Source: Hygrocybe punicea (taxonomy: Eukaryota > Basidiomycota > Agaricomycetes > Agaricales > Hygrophoraceae). Taken from it: a DNA stretch of 64,000 nucleotides. The stretch is taken from contig OY744472.1 in assembly GCA_963556145.1 (NCBI GenBank), positions 3,658,001-3,722,000 of the forward strand, given 5' to 3'. The notes under the pieces were generated by a model that worked only from the letters and a program-made list of their open reading frames with translations, had not been told where the DNA came from and ran no database searches. The position numbers and the translations under genes are program-made. Positions within the stretch are counted from its first letter, which is position 1. Each line of letters begins with the position of its first letter. Shown in pieces: positions 22,210-33,956 of the stretch.

Positions 22210-22843
22210 TCAATGGTAGCACCCCATGTATTCTTATTTTTTGTTTCTTTTATTTCTCTTTTATTTGCTGTATTATCATGTATATTAGTCTATCTATAGT
22301 AAGTACAAGAATAAATATATTATATACAAAAAAATCAGCTTGAAAAGACTGGGGGAGAGTGAGTAAGTAGAGCTCACTGTCAGCAACAGCGAGCTCGAGG
22401 GTCCCTGACAGTGGCGGAATGATCTGGGGCAGCGGCGGAAAGATCCGAAATGATGCCGCCACCTGTTCCTGATGCCAGATGTTATCCCGATCCCCTCTTT
22501 AGGTTATTATATTTATTATATTTATCATCTATATAACTTAGCTACGAAGTCGCTGGTATCACTGGAGATTCCACCGGTGTAAGGAAAACAGCAGATTTTA
22601 GCCTAACGATGCTAAACCCCACGTGTCATCACTTAGCATTATAAGGCTATTATTGTGGGAAGATCAGGTGGTATCATTTAGGGCTATGTAAGCATTGTCC
22701 ACAGCGATAAGGGTATTTCCCGTTTGGGCGTGTAGTACTATCGTGTACATGAGAAAAGCCGACAGCCAAATCAACGTTTCAATATCCTCCCGTAGCGTGA
22801 CCCAATTTTTTTGTTTCTGCATTTTTATACCGGCGTGACCTCT
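22210..22843. other. Upstream region of the AAA ATPase gene
   Basis: No gene is visible. The stretch is AT-rich in its first third, then mixed. It should contain the promoter of the AAA gene, but I can name no specific box. Confidence 0.4.
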
Positions 22844-25324
22844 ATGGACTCCGAAGGTCGGTCATCTTGTCTCTTCACTTACTTCGGCCCTGACCCTTCC
22901 TATGCGTTCCTGCAGCACCTACGATTGGGACGCGGCGAGAGTTCAAGCGCATCGACAAGGCTCGAGTTCCTGAGACTGGAGACTGGACCATTTCCGAAAC
23001 GGTGATCAACAACTTGAAAACGGAAAAATATGCTGAATACGCCGAGTACTCCTTCCTCGTCCGTCGCAAGTTGGCTCAATCTCGTGATTCTGACTTCCCC
23101 ACCGTCACGACCAAGATTCTCATCCAAAGCCATGTCTTGCAAAGAGCGATAAGGTATGTTTTGAAAGACGTCCAGAAGCTTTCCTGGAATGTATGGCCGT
23201 TTAAAGTGATGTCGCTCCCACCTTCTACCCCCTAACAACAGCCATTAAGATTGTTGTACAGGTGGACCCACAGCTACTCCTCGCCTATTACCCTCGCTTC
23301 AGTACATACCTGACGGACCTGCGTTCGCAATGCACTCCAGCATGCGAAGATGGTACCACAGAACATCTTTCTGTCTTCATCAGTTTTCTCGAGAACGACT
23401 ATGGACCGACGATCCGAAAAATTGACACTCTCATTTCCCACCACGAGATCACTTTCGATTTACTTTGGGCCATCCTTCTCCCACGGACGGTTATTCTAAC
23501 AACGTGCGAAATCACCTCCGAGCCGCTGGCACTCCGGCTTCAAGAGATAAATCTGCATCATGACCCATGCAGCAAATATTGGCGCTTGGATTGTGAATAC
23601 ATCGATGCGATAGACAATCCTGCACAATCAGGCCTGCGTTTCGGTCTGGCGTCGACGACGATCTCAATTCACGGATTTGACGGCGTCATACCTATCACGG
23701 GCTTGAGCGCGTATCCCATCGAGTGGCATCCAAATGCTACCAAGCTTCGAGCGAAGCTCATTGAGCGTGGGCACAGATGGCGTCATTGGAATGGGGTTCA
23801 TCACGTACATTACAATGGATTCGCGCACAGACAAAAAGAAGATGACCGCCGTCACCGTGCCGGATATACTAAAGTGAAAGTCAGTTTTCTTTCCGTGGTG
23901 TGCTAGCAAGTTACAGCGCTCACAACACGTCAAGGTGAATGGTCGCATCATGATCGATAGAGGTAAGTCTGCTCAACAGTACGTGATTACTGCAAGCCAC
24001 TACGTTTTCTGCCAGGCACCTTCGCTGATGCTGAACCCAACTATACACGTCGAAGAGTCATCAAAGGTCCAAAAGGCGAGGTCCTGTATGGCTGTTTGGA
24101 GGTGCCAGGACTAGAAGATCGTGCACCCACTTTGAAAGAAGGAGATAAACTTGTTGATGATGACCTTTTACTCACTTCGCCCATCTTGTACGGGTTCAGC
24201 TTGGTCGACAAGCTGTGGTGTAAGTATTCAAAATCATACAATTTTTCTAGCTGATGGGTCATCGTATAGTGGAGTTTAATGTGGAACACGTAGATTCGAT
24301 TCAGTGGAATTTCGAGGTCTTCGACAACCTTGCGTTGGACCCTGATCGAAAGGCTCTCATTTGCAGCCTCTTAGAATCGCACACGCAAGGCAAGCAATTG
24401 GATGACTTGGTGCAGGGCAAGGGGCTAGGCCTCATCATCAATCTATTCGGTATGGTAATCACATCAATTTGTGTGTCGTCCCATTGTCACTCAAGCCATA
24501 CTTGTTGCACAGGGCCTCCCGGTGTTGGGAAAACGCTCACAGTAGAAGCAATAAGCGAACGTGCGCCACAATTTCTTCTATATTTCAGTATTTCCAGAGG
24601 TATAATTGCAGACCTGCGTAAACCGCTATACATCGTCAGTGCCGGTGACCTCGGCACAAATGTGTCCGCATTGGATAAAACCTTGAACAAGATATTTTCC
24701 TTGGCACCTGTATGGGACGCTGTCGTGTTAATCGACGAAGCAGATGTGTTCTTAGAGCAGCGTGGGACTTCTGACATCGAACGTAATGCTATGGTAGCCG
24801 TTTTCCTGAGGCAAATCGAGCAAGTCCCTTATTTGGATGTATTCCAACCTCTATTGCTCACATCGTGTATCAGGTATTTCCGCGGGATTCTGGTTTTGAC
24901 CACCAATCGCATCAAAACCTTTGACCAAGCGTTTCAGTCCCGCATTCACCTCTCTCTGCGTTACGAGGAACTGAGCTGCGCCGCGAGAGAGAATATATGG
25001 CATGCGTTTCTTGAAAAGACTCAAACGGATGGGGTTGTGTTGCATACTGGTGTCAACCCAGACGAGCTAAAGAAGCTTTCGGAGAGGAACATGAACGGAC
25101 GGCAGATAAAAAATGCGATGAAACTGGCAATTGCGCTGGCCAACTACAAGAACGAAGCATTTGGGTATAAGCATCTGGTGCAAACGATTGATACGATGGA
25201 GGATTCCAGCTTACATTGTAACACAGCACTGAAGGCAGGTTTTCAGCCTGTTGGTTACCTGGGTGTGGCAATCGCTTCCTGCTGTTTGATTTTTTATGGT
25301 CTTCGTTCAAAGTACCGATACTGA
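22844..25324 (+). CDS. AAA family ATPase, nine exons
   Basis: Exons: 22844-22856, 22916-23153, 23207-23879, 23935-23962, 24016-24219, 24270-24449, 24513-24560, 24612-24819, 24874-25324. All phases agree and give 680 codons. Walker A GPPGVGKT lies at residues 446-453 and is split by an intron. Walker B VVLIDEAD has Asp503/Glu504, and a sensor-like LTTNR follows. The N-terminal half (WDCEYID, FDGVIPITGLSAYPIEWH, RMV-like elements) resembles the domain found before AAA modules in many fungal proteins (DUF7025 type, from memory). A C-terminal hydrophobic stretch (VGYLGVAIASCCLIFYG) may be a membrane anchor. The intron at 24,820-24,873 uses a GC donor, and the first has a weak GTCGGT donor. It is probably a protein-remodelling ATPase; the substrate is unknown. 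Confidence 0.85.
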
Positions 25325-25348
25325 CTGTTGCGAATGAGAAGGCTGCAG

Positions 25349-25911
25349 CATAGGGTGTGCAGTAGCATACCATGTCACACAGTATCTTGAAAGTACTTTA
25401 CAAGTATACTAAATATCATTACCAGAACTTTCAACATGGTATTGTAACAGTATTCAGATATAAACTACAATACTTGTGCTCAAATTCATCTGAAAGTATG
25501 AAGGAAAATGAGACTTTTCAATAACATCAAGCCTTTTGTTTCACTACTTTTACTGTATCTACAGCAAAGTACAGTATAGTTTGGATAGAATACTTGCAGC
25601 CTAATATGAATCAAAGTATTAAACCAGTAAGGAAGTTGTGCCACTTTCACTACTAGGATACCTTTTGAATCCTATCAAGATACAGTATGAAATGGTATAG
25701 TACTGTTGCCATATTGTGGATTTAAGATACTGTGTCAATACTTTTAAGATACTGTTTCAGTACTTTTAAGATACTGTGTCAATACTTTTAAGATACTGTT
25801 TCAATACTTTTAAGATACTGTTTCAATACTTTTAAAGAACTTGGCAAAATAGTATAGTACTGCTTCAATACTGGTCAGATACTTTGCAAAATGGTATTGG
25901 ACAGTTATTCG
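25349..25911 (+). repeat. Solo copy of the foldback-element arm
   Basis: It starts CATAGGGTGTGCAGTAGCATACC, 25 bases after the AAA stop codon, and matches the arm of the foldback element at 26,350-27,198 in direct orientation. It probably supplies the 3' end of the AAA transcript. It includes a tandem array at about 25,724-25,845. Confidence 0.75.
25724..25845 (+). repeat. Tandem repeat, about 22-bp unit
   Basis: About five units of TTTTAAGATACTGTTTCAATAC (with GTGTCAATAC variants) lie head to tail. The foldback arms hold only one or two of these units, so the array expanded in this copy. Confidence 0.8.
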
Positions 25912-27520
25912 TAGTGATGGACAGGTTCGGTTTGGTCCGGTTCAGGCCAAAAAAATCCAAACCTTGAACCAAACCTAAGGTTCAGTTCAGTCAATACACT
26001 GAACCTTGAACTGAACCTTAGGTTCAGGTTCAAACAGGTTCAGTTCAGGTTCACTCTGATCTGAACCCTGAACCAAACCTGTAAGTGTATCATAGGGCTA
26101 TATTACATTTTTATTCAGTATAAAGGCCTTTGTTTTATGCCTTGTAGTTATATAGCATGAAAAAAGGTTTCTTTAGCAGCAAATTGTCTGTATTACTGTA
26201 CATTTGTATCACTTAAAGATAAAATGATCAAGAAATTAACCTTATCAGCTTCAATATTGCAGCTGTAGTACTTAAAAATAATGATAATATAATACATCAC
26301 ACATACTTGAGGCTTACCTTGGCACAATCCTCAGATATTATACAACTTACACAGGGTGCGCAGTAGTATACCATGTCACACAGTATCTTGAAAGTACTTG
26401 ACAAGTATACTAAATATCATTACCATAACATTCAACATGGTATTGTAACAGTATTCAGACATAAACTACAATACTTGTGCTCAAATTCATCTGAAGGTAT
26501 GAAGGCAAATGAGACTTATACCCTTTCAATAACATCAAGCCTTTTGTTTCACTACTTTTACTGTATCTACAGCAAAGTACTGTATAGTTCAGATAGAATA
26601 CTTGCAGCCTAAGATGAATAAAAGTATTAAACTAGTAAGGAAGTTGTGCCACTTTCACTACTAGGATACCTTTTGAATCCTTTCAAGATACAGTGTGAAA
26701 TAGTATAGTACTATTGCCATATTGTGGATTTAAGATACTGTGTCAATACTTTTAAGATACTTTTATTATAATAAAAGTACTGAAACAGTATCTTAAAAGT
26801 ATTGACACAGTATCTTAAATCTACAATATGGCAACAGTACTATACTATTTCACACTGTATCTTGAAAGGATTCAAAAGGTATCCTAGTAGTGAAAGTGGC
26901 ACAACTTCCTTACAAGTTTAATACTTTTATTCATCTTAGGCTGCAAGTATTCTATCTGAACTATATGGTACTTTGCTGTAGATACAGTAAAAGTAGTGAA
27001 ACAAAAGGCTTGATGTTATTGAAAAGGTATAAGTCTCATTTGCCTTCATACCTTCAGATGAATTTGAGCACAAGTATTGTAGTTTATGTCTGAATACTGT
27101 TACAATACCATGTTGAATGTTATGGTAATGATATTTAGTATACTTGTCAAGTACTTTCAAGATACTGTGTGACATGGTATGCTACTGTGCACCCTGTGTT
27201 ATACCAACTTATCCCTGACAAATCCAGGGCTCAAACCCCCTGAGGAAGAGTGGCAGGGTTTAACAGGAAATTGTTAGCTACAACAAGAGAAAAGTGATCA
27301 TGTTTCTTCTGAAAATTAGGCAAAATTATATCACATTTGTTAAAGTTTAGGTTCTGGTTTGAACCAGTTTGAACCAGATTCACAGAATTTCCCCCCTGCC
27401 TGAACCTTGAACTGAACCTCAGGTTCGGTTCAGGCTGAAGCTTGAACCTGAACCCTAATTCAGGTTCGGTTCAGTTTGGTTCAGGTCCGAACCTTGGTTC
27501 AGAACCAAACCTATCGTTTG
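25912..27520. mobile_element. hAT-like element with GGTTC-repeat ends, carrying a foldback insert
   Basis: The left end TAGTGATGGACAGGTTCGG and dense GGTTCAG/GAACCTG repeats match the end style of elements 1 and 5. The right side (27,345-27,520) has the same GGTTCAG repeats but no clean TAGTG terminus, so that end is eroded and no target duplication can be shown. The middle is occupied by the foldback element. Confidence 0.55.
26350..27198. mobile_element. Foldback element, 849 bp, two arms of about 415 bp
   Basis: The sequence from CACAGGGTGCGCAGTAGTATACC runs to a centre near 26,765 (TTTTATTATAATAAAAG) and then returns as its own complement to GGTATGCTACTGTGCACCCTGTG. Flanks TTATACAACTTA (left) and TTATACCAACTTA (right) look like a 12-13-bp target duplication with one indel. 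There is no coding capacity: the 79-codon frames in each arm mirror one another and have no protein-like features. Confidence 0.85.
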
Positions 27521-29437
27521 AGAAGTTCGGGAATTGGAATTCTGAAACTGTGGGAGATTATGGATTTGGAATTCAACAATTGTGAGAATTGAAATCCTCA
27601 AAGTGTGCAAATTGATGAAAATTCCAAGGACTGCGAATCCAAATTCCTAGAATTAGAAATCCAAATTCTGGGAATTGGGAATCCAAATTCTGGGAAGAGG
27701 GACAAGGGGGTACTGGGATTGGAAAAAGTGAATGGTGGTTGGCAAATTTTTTTGAGCCTGCTGAGCAGACCCCCCACCCCCATACCTTCCATATATAGTA
27801 ATTATACTACATAAGTCTACCATTTATGGTAATGGCATTTTCAAAAACATTAAATACACATCAGGCCCACCTTGCCCTCTTCACTGGCCATACATGATTC
27901 TTGCACCTCCAACCCTTTGGCACATAAGTCAAATTAAGGCATTCCAGGTGGAACTGTGTATGTGTGTGAAAATAAGCTGTGCAAAGAGATTATGCCAAGA
28001 ATACATACCCACTGTGTCTCACAACCCTGCTTAGCAGATTGCCATCGTCAACCCCCTGCTGACTCACCACATTTCCACAGACACAAACATGAATTTTGGC
28101 CATATCCTGAGTCTTGTGGACCCTTCCGATGCGAGTTGGCCAGGCAATAACAGTAAATTAGATCTGTTTGCTAGCAACTAATGCTGTATCCTTTGTCACT
28201 GACATTCTTCGTGATGAATACCTGAATAGATGGACAAGTAATTAAGCATATATGTATATATATCTGTCAAAGGTGCCACTGAGGCCACCATAGCCCTCTC
28301 CAAATGTGAATTCCTATATAATAAATTTAGAAGTCTGAATTTTTTTTCTGGTCCTCTGCCTAACCCCCCCCCCCCCTAGGGTTGACCACGGTGTCATGAC
28401 CCCAAATGGTTTTGGGTGTAATGTCATGGGTTTACCATCAGACCACAGACTTAGATATTTAAGTGCAACACTATAGATGCACACCTACACTCATTAGTAC
28501 CTATTCTATGCCTTTCCACATTACACATGCTAGTGAACAGACACAATTAGCATATATGCTTACCTTTATATTATTTATTATGGCTTCACTAGCAATGCCC
28601 AGACCTAGCTGTTTATGTATGGTGCACAGAGGCACATCCCCCACCCATTAGTATTTATTATATATTTCTCTGTATTGTGCGTGCAAGGAGACAAGCCCAA
28701 CTAGCATTCTTACCTATATTAGCAGTAATTGATTGATTACAAACCTTTATACTTGTATTGATCAAAAGTGGCTCAGCTAGATAATGGGAAATGATTAGAT
28801 AAGATGTGAACAAGAGGATGATAAGATAATGATAAGATAGGATGCATCAGAGAGTGATTGTGATAGTCTGCTTACATAAAGACAATGGAGGTCTATTGTT
28901 CTGAGCAGTCCTTTGTTCTAAACAGTCCAAATGGAGATAGAGCCCATTGTTCACAGCCTCTTTGATGCCATCCATTGTTCTCATGACTCAGTCCCATTGT
29001 TCTCACTTTCCCATTGTTCTCAGTCCCCCATTGTTCTCCAACAGTATCAATAGGGCCCCCAAATTCCAGTAGTCAGTAGGATTTCCCCCCTCACCACTCA
29101 GTAGTCACTCTTAGTTGGGTTCACACAGTGTGATCCCTCATTCTCTTAGTACTAGTAGTTACTCATTGTAGGAGCTAGTGCTTGCAATCCAGTCTAGTTC
29201 ACTCTTATTCTATCATTCTCTGAGTTCTCCTTGTCATCAAGGAGAATTCACCCAGTTCACTCAGTCCAATCAATTCATTAGTCAGCATTAGTCAGCTAGA
29301 TACATTTCTAAGGTTAAGGTTTCATCCTAAATAGATACACTTCTAAGGTTAAGGTTTCATCCTAAACAAAACAGAGTATTCAAAAGGTATTAAAGATATT
29401 CCTGAACTAGTAGCCAATGTGCGTTTGAAGCTTCGGA
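27521..29437. other. Non-coding stretch with short repeats
   Basis: From 27,530 to 27,710 AATTCTGGGAATTGG and CCAAATTC variants recur. Near 28,365 is a run of C. From 28,930 to 29,040 CCATTGTTCTCA repeats about six times. Near 29,300-29,370 a 36-bp unit (TACATTTCTAAGGTTAAGG type) occurs twice. I see no gene. Confidence 0.5.
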
Positions 29438-29798
29438 TTTAAGTCAGATATTATAATACCCAGAGATACTCTTGATTGAATAGGCCCTGTAACCAAAACA
29501 GTTCATATTCAACTGGTGAATATTGTTATCAGTATTCATTAGTTCATATTTTTATATTCCAGTAGTTCATATTAGTATTTTCAGTACATCACACACCCAA
29601 TTGCTATTTATCCCTACTCAAAGTCTCAATTCTTAATTGAAGAGACCTCACTATTACATTCTATTGATTCATATAGTACATATACCAACAAACCCCTTCC
29701 TGATAGGTTATTTAGATATTAGAAACCCACGAACAACAAGAAGGTACCTGAACGAAGTCAACTCTGGTAATTCTTGGTGAAACAAACATTCACATAAC
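29438..29798 (-). repeat. Inverted copy of 7165-7520
   Basis: The minus strand reads as a copy of the 3' end of the multi-exon gene and its flank. It ends exactly where the KDZ reading frame begins, marking a recombination or insertion border. Confidence 0.85.
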
Positions 29799-32473
29799 AG
29801 CGCCTTCTCGGAGTCATTGGAGTCATTCTTACAACATGGGGAACATCAGCTTCACGGCCAGGTAATGTTCTATGACTTTTGAGTGTATGGAGTTTATTTA
29901 ATGTCACTCTAGGGGTCTTTACGACGTCGCTTCCGCTGGTACATGAAACTTTGTGAGGCTGCCGAGGCCCACATTCAAGGTCTTATAGAGATTGCATGCC
30001 AAGTCTCCGTTCAATCTCCCTGCATGCTGTCAAGACTTGATGTGCATCATCAATCAACAGGCGAAAATTCCACCAATAACAATGGCCCCCCGTTCAGTGC
30101 ATCAAATGACATGACAGACATTCCAACGGACGGAAATTCCACCAACGGCCATAACCTGTCCACTATGCCAGACCTTTCTAGGCCAAGTGAATACCTGCGG
30201 AGTCGTTGCCCACTCTGTTTTGGTGGTGTTTTCCCTCACAATTCCAGGCACGTGTGACTAACCCTTTTTAATGCGCCCTTTCTGATCTTTCTGATTTTGA
30301 TGGCTAGCCCTAATGTTTTAGCCTGCATGGATGCATGCTTTAAGCACAAGCGTCGTAGAGGCTCATATGCTGACACTGACACAGACTCTGAAACCCCATA
30401 CCCGTTGACTTTCATTGGCGTGGCTGAAGTCCAAGCCATGGAAGATCATGTGGAGGCACGCAGATCTACCCCCCACCAAGGTCACACCACCAACCTGGAT
30501 GATGGTTACGAGGGTCCATTAAAAGTTCCGACATCAGTGCTTAATGGATGTCATGAATCCTTCACCACAGCCGATGAGAAGCACTGCAAGGCAAGCACCC
30601 AATTTTTTGCCGACACAGGGTTGATGGCCATGTTATGCCGTCACAACCGGGTGCTGTGGCTGGTGAATATGACTTCAGCCAGCAAAAAGCAACACTACAT
30701 TCTAGTGCTCTTGAAAAAGCTCTTCGATAACCTCTCGTGTTTGTTAACAGTTGGCCTGCTCTATGACATCGGGTGCCAGCTTCATCGAAGCTTTGTCAAT
30801 TGGGGGTTCTTTCCCAAATTCAGCGATTGGCTAAGTTTGCGATCTCGATCTTCCACGTGTATGGCCATCAATGGCCCTGTTAAGTCATTTATCACCCACG
30901 CAAATGTTTAGGTTTTGGATTGTCTGATGGGGAAGGCTGTGAACATTTTTGGAGTTCCATCAAGAAGCTGGTTGCCATTTTGCGTGTATCAGGGGTGCGG
31001 CCCTTTCTCGTCGTTGTTTTTCAGGCTAACTATGATGTGATGTAGTTTCTCCAGCGCTTATTTGTTCTGGATACTCAAGTGCGGCATCTTGCTGCAGTGT
31101 CCCTCAATGGTCTTGGTGACTGGCTGGCCCGAAAATGGTATGATTGTCAAGATCGAAAGCAGGATGCTGAGGCAGTGCTCGTGGACCTTGGAATCCCTGT
31201 GAATGAGTTGCAAGAACAGTGGAGTCAGCAGGTGAAAGCACAAACTAAACCTTTGCCGTGTTGGTTCTCCTCGCTCCCTAAAATAAATGTAACTAACTTC
31301 CATTTACAGGTCAATCAAGAAATTTGGGCAACCGAGAAATTGAGTCCATCCTCGCTCTGGAGAAATCATTGAAAGAACACCGAACAAGTGTTTGCCATCT
31401 AGAGGATCAGCTACAGGATGGTGTCGTGCTGCAACTGGAGGTCGTTGATATCAGGATCTTGCTCACTGAGACCCAGCAGAGGTGTGCCCAACTGGCAGCA
31501 AGTATACAATGAAAAAGGGCTGCCCTTGGTGTCGGCCAGCGCATGACTCTGCAGAAGTTGAAGGCGGATGTTTTTCTCCAAATCAGGATGAATGCCCAAG
31601 CTCTCAAGACTTGGATACGTGATCATTTGTGGCAACAGAAATTTGAGATTGAACGCCTCGAGCGTTCGTACAGGCATGCAGTCAATGGTATGAACACACT
31701 ATCCACTATTGCAGTGTAATCTAATGTTTCAACAGAACGGAAACTCATGACCCATACTATGTCATCTATCAAGCACCGCAAGCCAGGCATTCTCAAGCTT
31801 GCAAATAAGTACAACGAGTACTGCAAGCAAATGAGTGACCTGGCGAGACAGAGGAGGACCCTCCGGAATGTTCTCCTCCCCCAACCGATTGATAGTCATG
31901 GCCTATTTGCATTGGATGTTGATGACGACATCTGGCAAGACTCTGGACTAGATGAGGCAGAAGAGCCAGTGCCCACCTGGCTCATGAGTGAGAATATCTG
32001 TGATGGGATCAGGGCTCTCCTCAACCATGACCGCTGCTTGGAGGAAGAAGCTCGAATTCGGAAAGAGAGAGCTGCCATGCAGCACTGGATGAATGAAGAG
32101 TGGGTGATATTGCAGCAGACTAGTACCAATCACAGTGAGTACCGGAGTTGGACATTTTCACTTGACTAAATCCTTATGAGTAGGTGATCCCGATGTTATC
32201 TATCAATTACTGCTACGAAAAAATAAGTTACATCAATTATGTGAACAGTGGCAATCAAAGGTGCACGGAATTCCTTGCGTTGATCAGTTTTGGGGGCCTG
32301 GAGGTGCAGAGGTACAGTTGGAGAGTGGTGCACAGCTGGATGACAATGGAAGTGATGATGATGAGATTGATGTGGAATGTTCGGAGCAAGAGGATGAACT
32401 GGTTGAAGAAGCCAAGTCTGTTGCATTTACTGATATGCACCGCATGTACTCAGAAGTGGACACCTTACTTTGA
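29799..32473 (+). pseudogene. KDZ-type transposase, 5'-truncated and broken
   Basis: The frame begins abruptly with AFSESLESFLQHGEHQLHG. After an intron (29,862-29,912) it continues SLRRRFRWYMKLCEAAE. It then holds hallmarks of Kyakuja-Dileera-Zisupton transposases: RPSEYLRSRCPLCFGG, PNVLACMDACFKHKRRRG, FFADTGLMAMLCRHNRVLWLVNMTS, VGLLYDIGCQLHRSF, HPRKC.GFGLSDGEGCEHFW, LFALDVDDDIWQDSGLD. Damage: a frameshift near 30,828, and stops TAA 30,881, TAG 31,043 and TGA 31,510, each one C-to-T change from Gln, Gln or Arg. Introns near 31,270-31,310, 31,690-31,735 and 32,135-32,185 remain recognisable. The N-terminal DNA-binding part is missing, lost at the junction with the repeat at 29,798. Confidence 0.85.
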
Positions 32474-32539
32474 CATGTGTATGATAGCTTCGACATCTCT
32501 GCTGTTGTGGTAAATGATGGTTGATGTTAGAGCATTGTT

Positions 32540-33640
32540 AATCTCCCATGGGACATATTTATGGGAGAATAAATGTCCCGTGGTATAAATTTAAATATCC
32601 CATGAGACATATCTACAATAGAATAAATGTCCCGTGGTATAATTTGAAGAAATGGAAATATCCCATGGGATATATCTATGGTAGAATAAATGTCCCATGG
32701 TATAATTTGAAGAAATGGAAATATCCCATGGGATAAATCAACAGTAGAATAAATGTCCCATGGTATAATTGTAAGTATCCCATGGGACGTATCTACAGTA
32801 GAATAAATGTCCCGTGGTATAATTGTAAAGTATCCCATGGGATGTATCTACAGTAGAATAAATGTCCCATGGTATAATTTGAGCAAATGGAAATGTCCCA
32901 TGGGATATATTGACGATAGAATAAATGTCCCATGGTATAATTGTAAGTATCCCATGGGACGTATCTACAGTAGAATAAATGTCCCATGGTATAATTGTAA
33001 GTATCCCATGGGATGTATCTACAGTAGAATAAATGTCCCATGGTATAATATGAACAAATGGAAATGTCCCATGGGATATATCTATGGTAGAATAAATGTT
33101 CCATGGTATAATTTGAAGAAATGGACATATCCCATGGGATAAATCAACGGTAGAATAAATGTCCCGTGGTATAATTGTAAGTATCCCATGGGATGTATCT
33201 ACAGTAGAATAAATGTCCCATGGTATAATATGAACAAATGGAAATGTCCCATGGGATATACCTATGGTAGAATAAATGTCCCATGGTATAATTTGAAGAA
33301 ATGGAAATATCCCATGGGATAAATCAATGGTAGAATAAATGTCCCATGGTATAATTGTAAGTATCCCATGGGATGTATCTACAGTAGAATAAATATCCCA
33401 TGGTATAATATGAACAAATGGAAATGTCCCATGGGCTATATCCATGGTAGAATAAATGTCCCATGGTATAAGTTCAATATAATAGAAGCATCCCATGGAA
33501 CACATTTACATCCCATGGGACATTTTCATGGTCAAATAAATGTCCTATAGTATATTTTCTCAAAATCAAAGTATCCCATGAGAAATATTCATAGTAGACT
33601 AAATGTCCCATGGGACACATTTGTGTGCCAGTAAGTGTCC
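32540..33640 (+). repeat. Minisatellite with TCCCATGGGA palindromes, about 18 units
   Basis: Units read TATCCCATGGGATRTATCTAC-type sequence followed by AGAATAAATGTCCCATGGTATAA. About 18 copies of the AGAATAAATGTCC motif are present. The spacing switches between 53-54 and 63-66 bp, because some units carry an extra TTTGAAGAAATGG or ATGAACAAATGG piece. The last units (33,500-33,640) are diverged. A 255-codon minus-strand frame inside (32,738-33,505) is periodic and not a gene. Confidence 0.92.
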
Positions 33641-33956
33641 CACAGTCTTCTTCTGCATTGGTAACATATCCCTTGGACTAAGATTTTGTAGCTTCTTGAA
33701 ATATATATTGTCCCTTACTTTAGCCAAATATAAGCTCTAGAATCCCATGGTACTTATATTTAGACCATGGTTCTCTTTTAAAATTATCCCTTGGGATATT
33801 TAATCATCTGCTGGGCCTCTTTTGAAAGTGTCTCATTTTAGCCTTGGTCTGAAAATATATCCCATGGGTGAAATGTCCCTGGGAAGACCAGGCCTGGTAG
33901 AACACTTAGATGGAACACAACATACAGTTATGTTACATCTAACTAGATGTACCATA
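33641..33956. other. Decayed flank between minisatellite and copia remnant
   Basis: AT-rich sequence with scattered CCCATGG motifs; nothing coding is seen. Confidence 0.4.

Noticed and set aside
32738..33505. 255-codon minus-strand frame
   Set aside because: It is a periodic translation of the minisatellite (IIPWDIYSTVD repeats) with no protein character.
32540..33640. CRISPR-like array
   Set aside because: The repeats and the sequence between them both repeat, the genome is eukaryotic, and there are no unique spacers.
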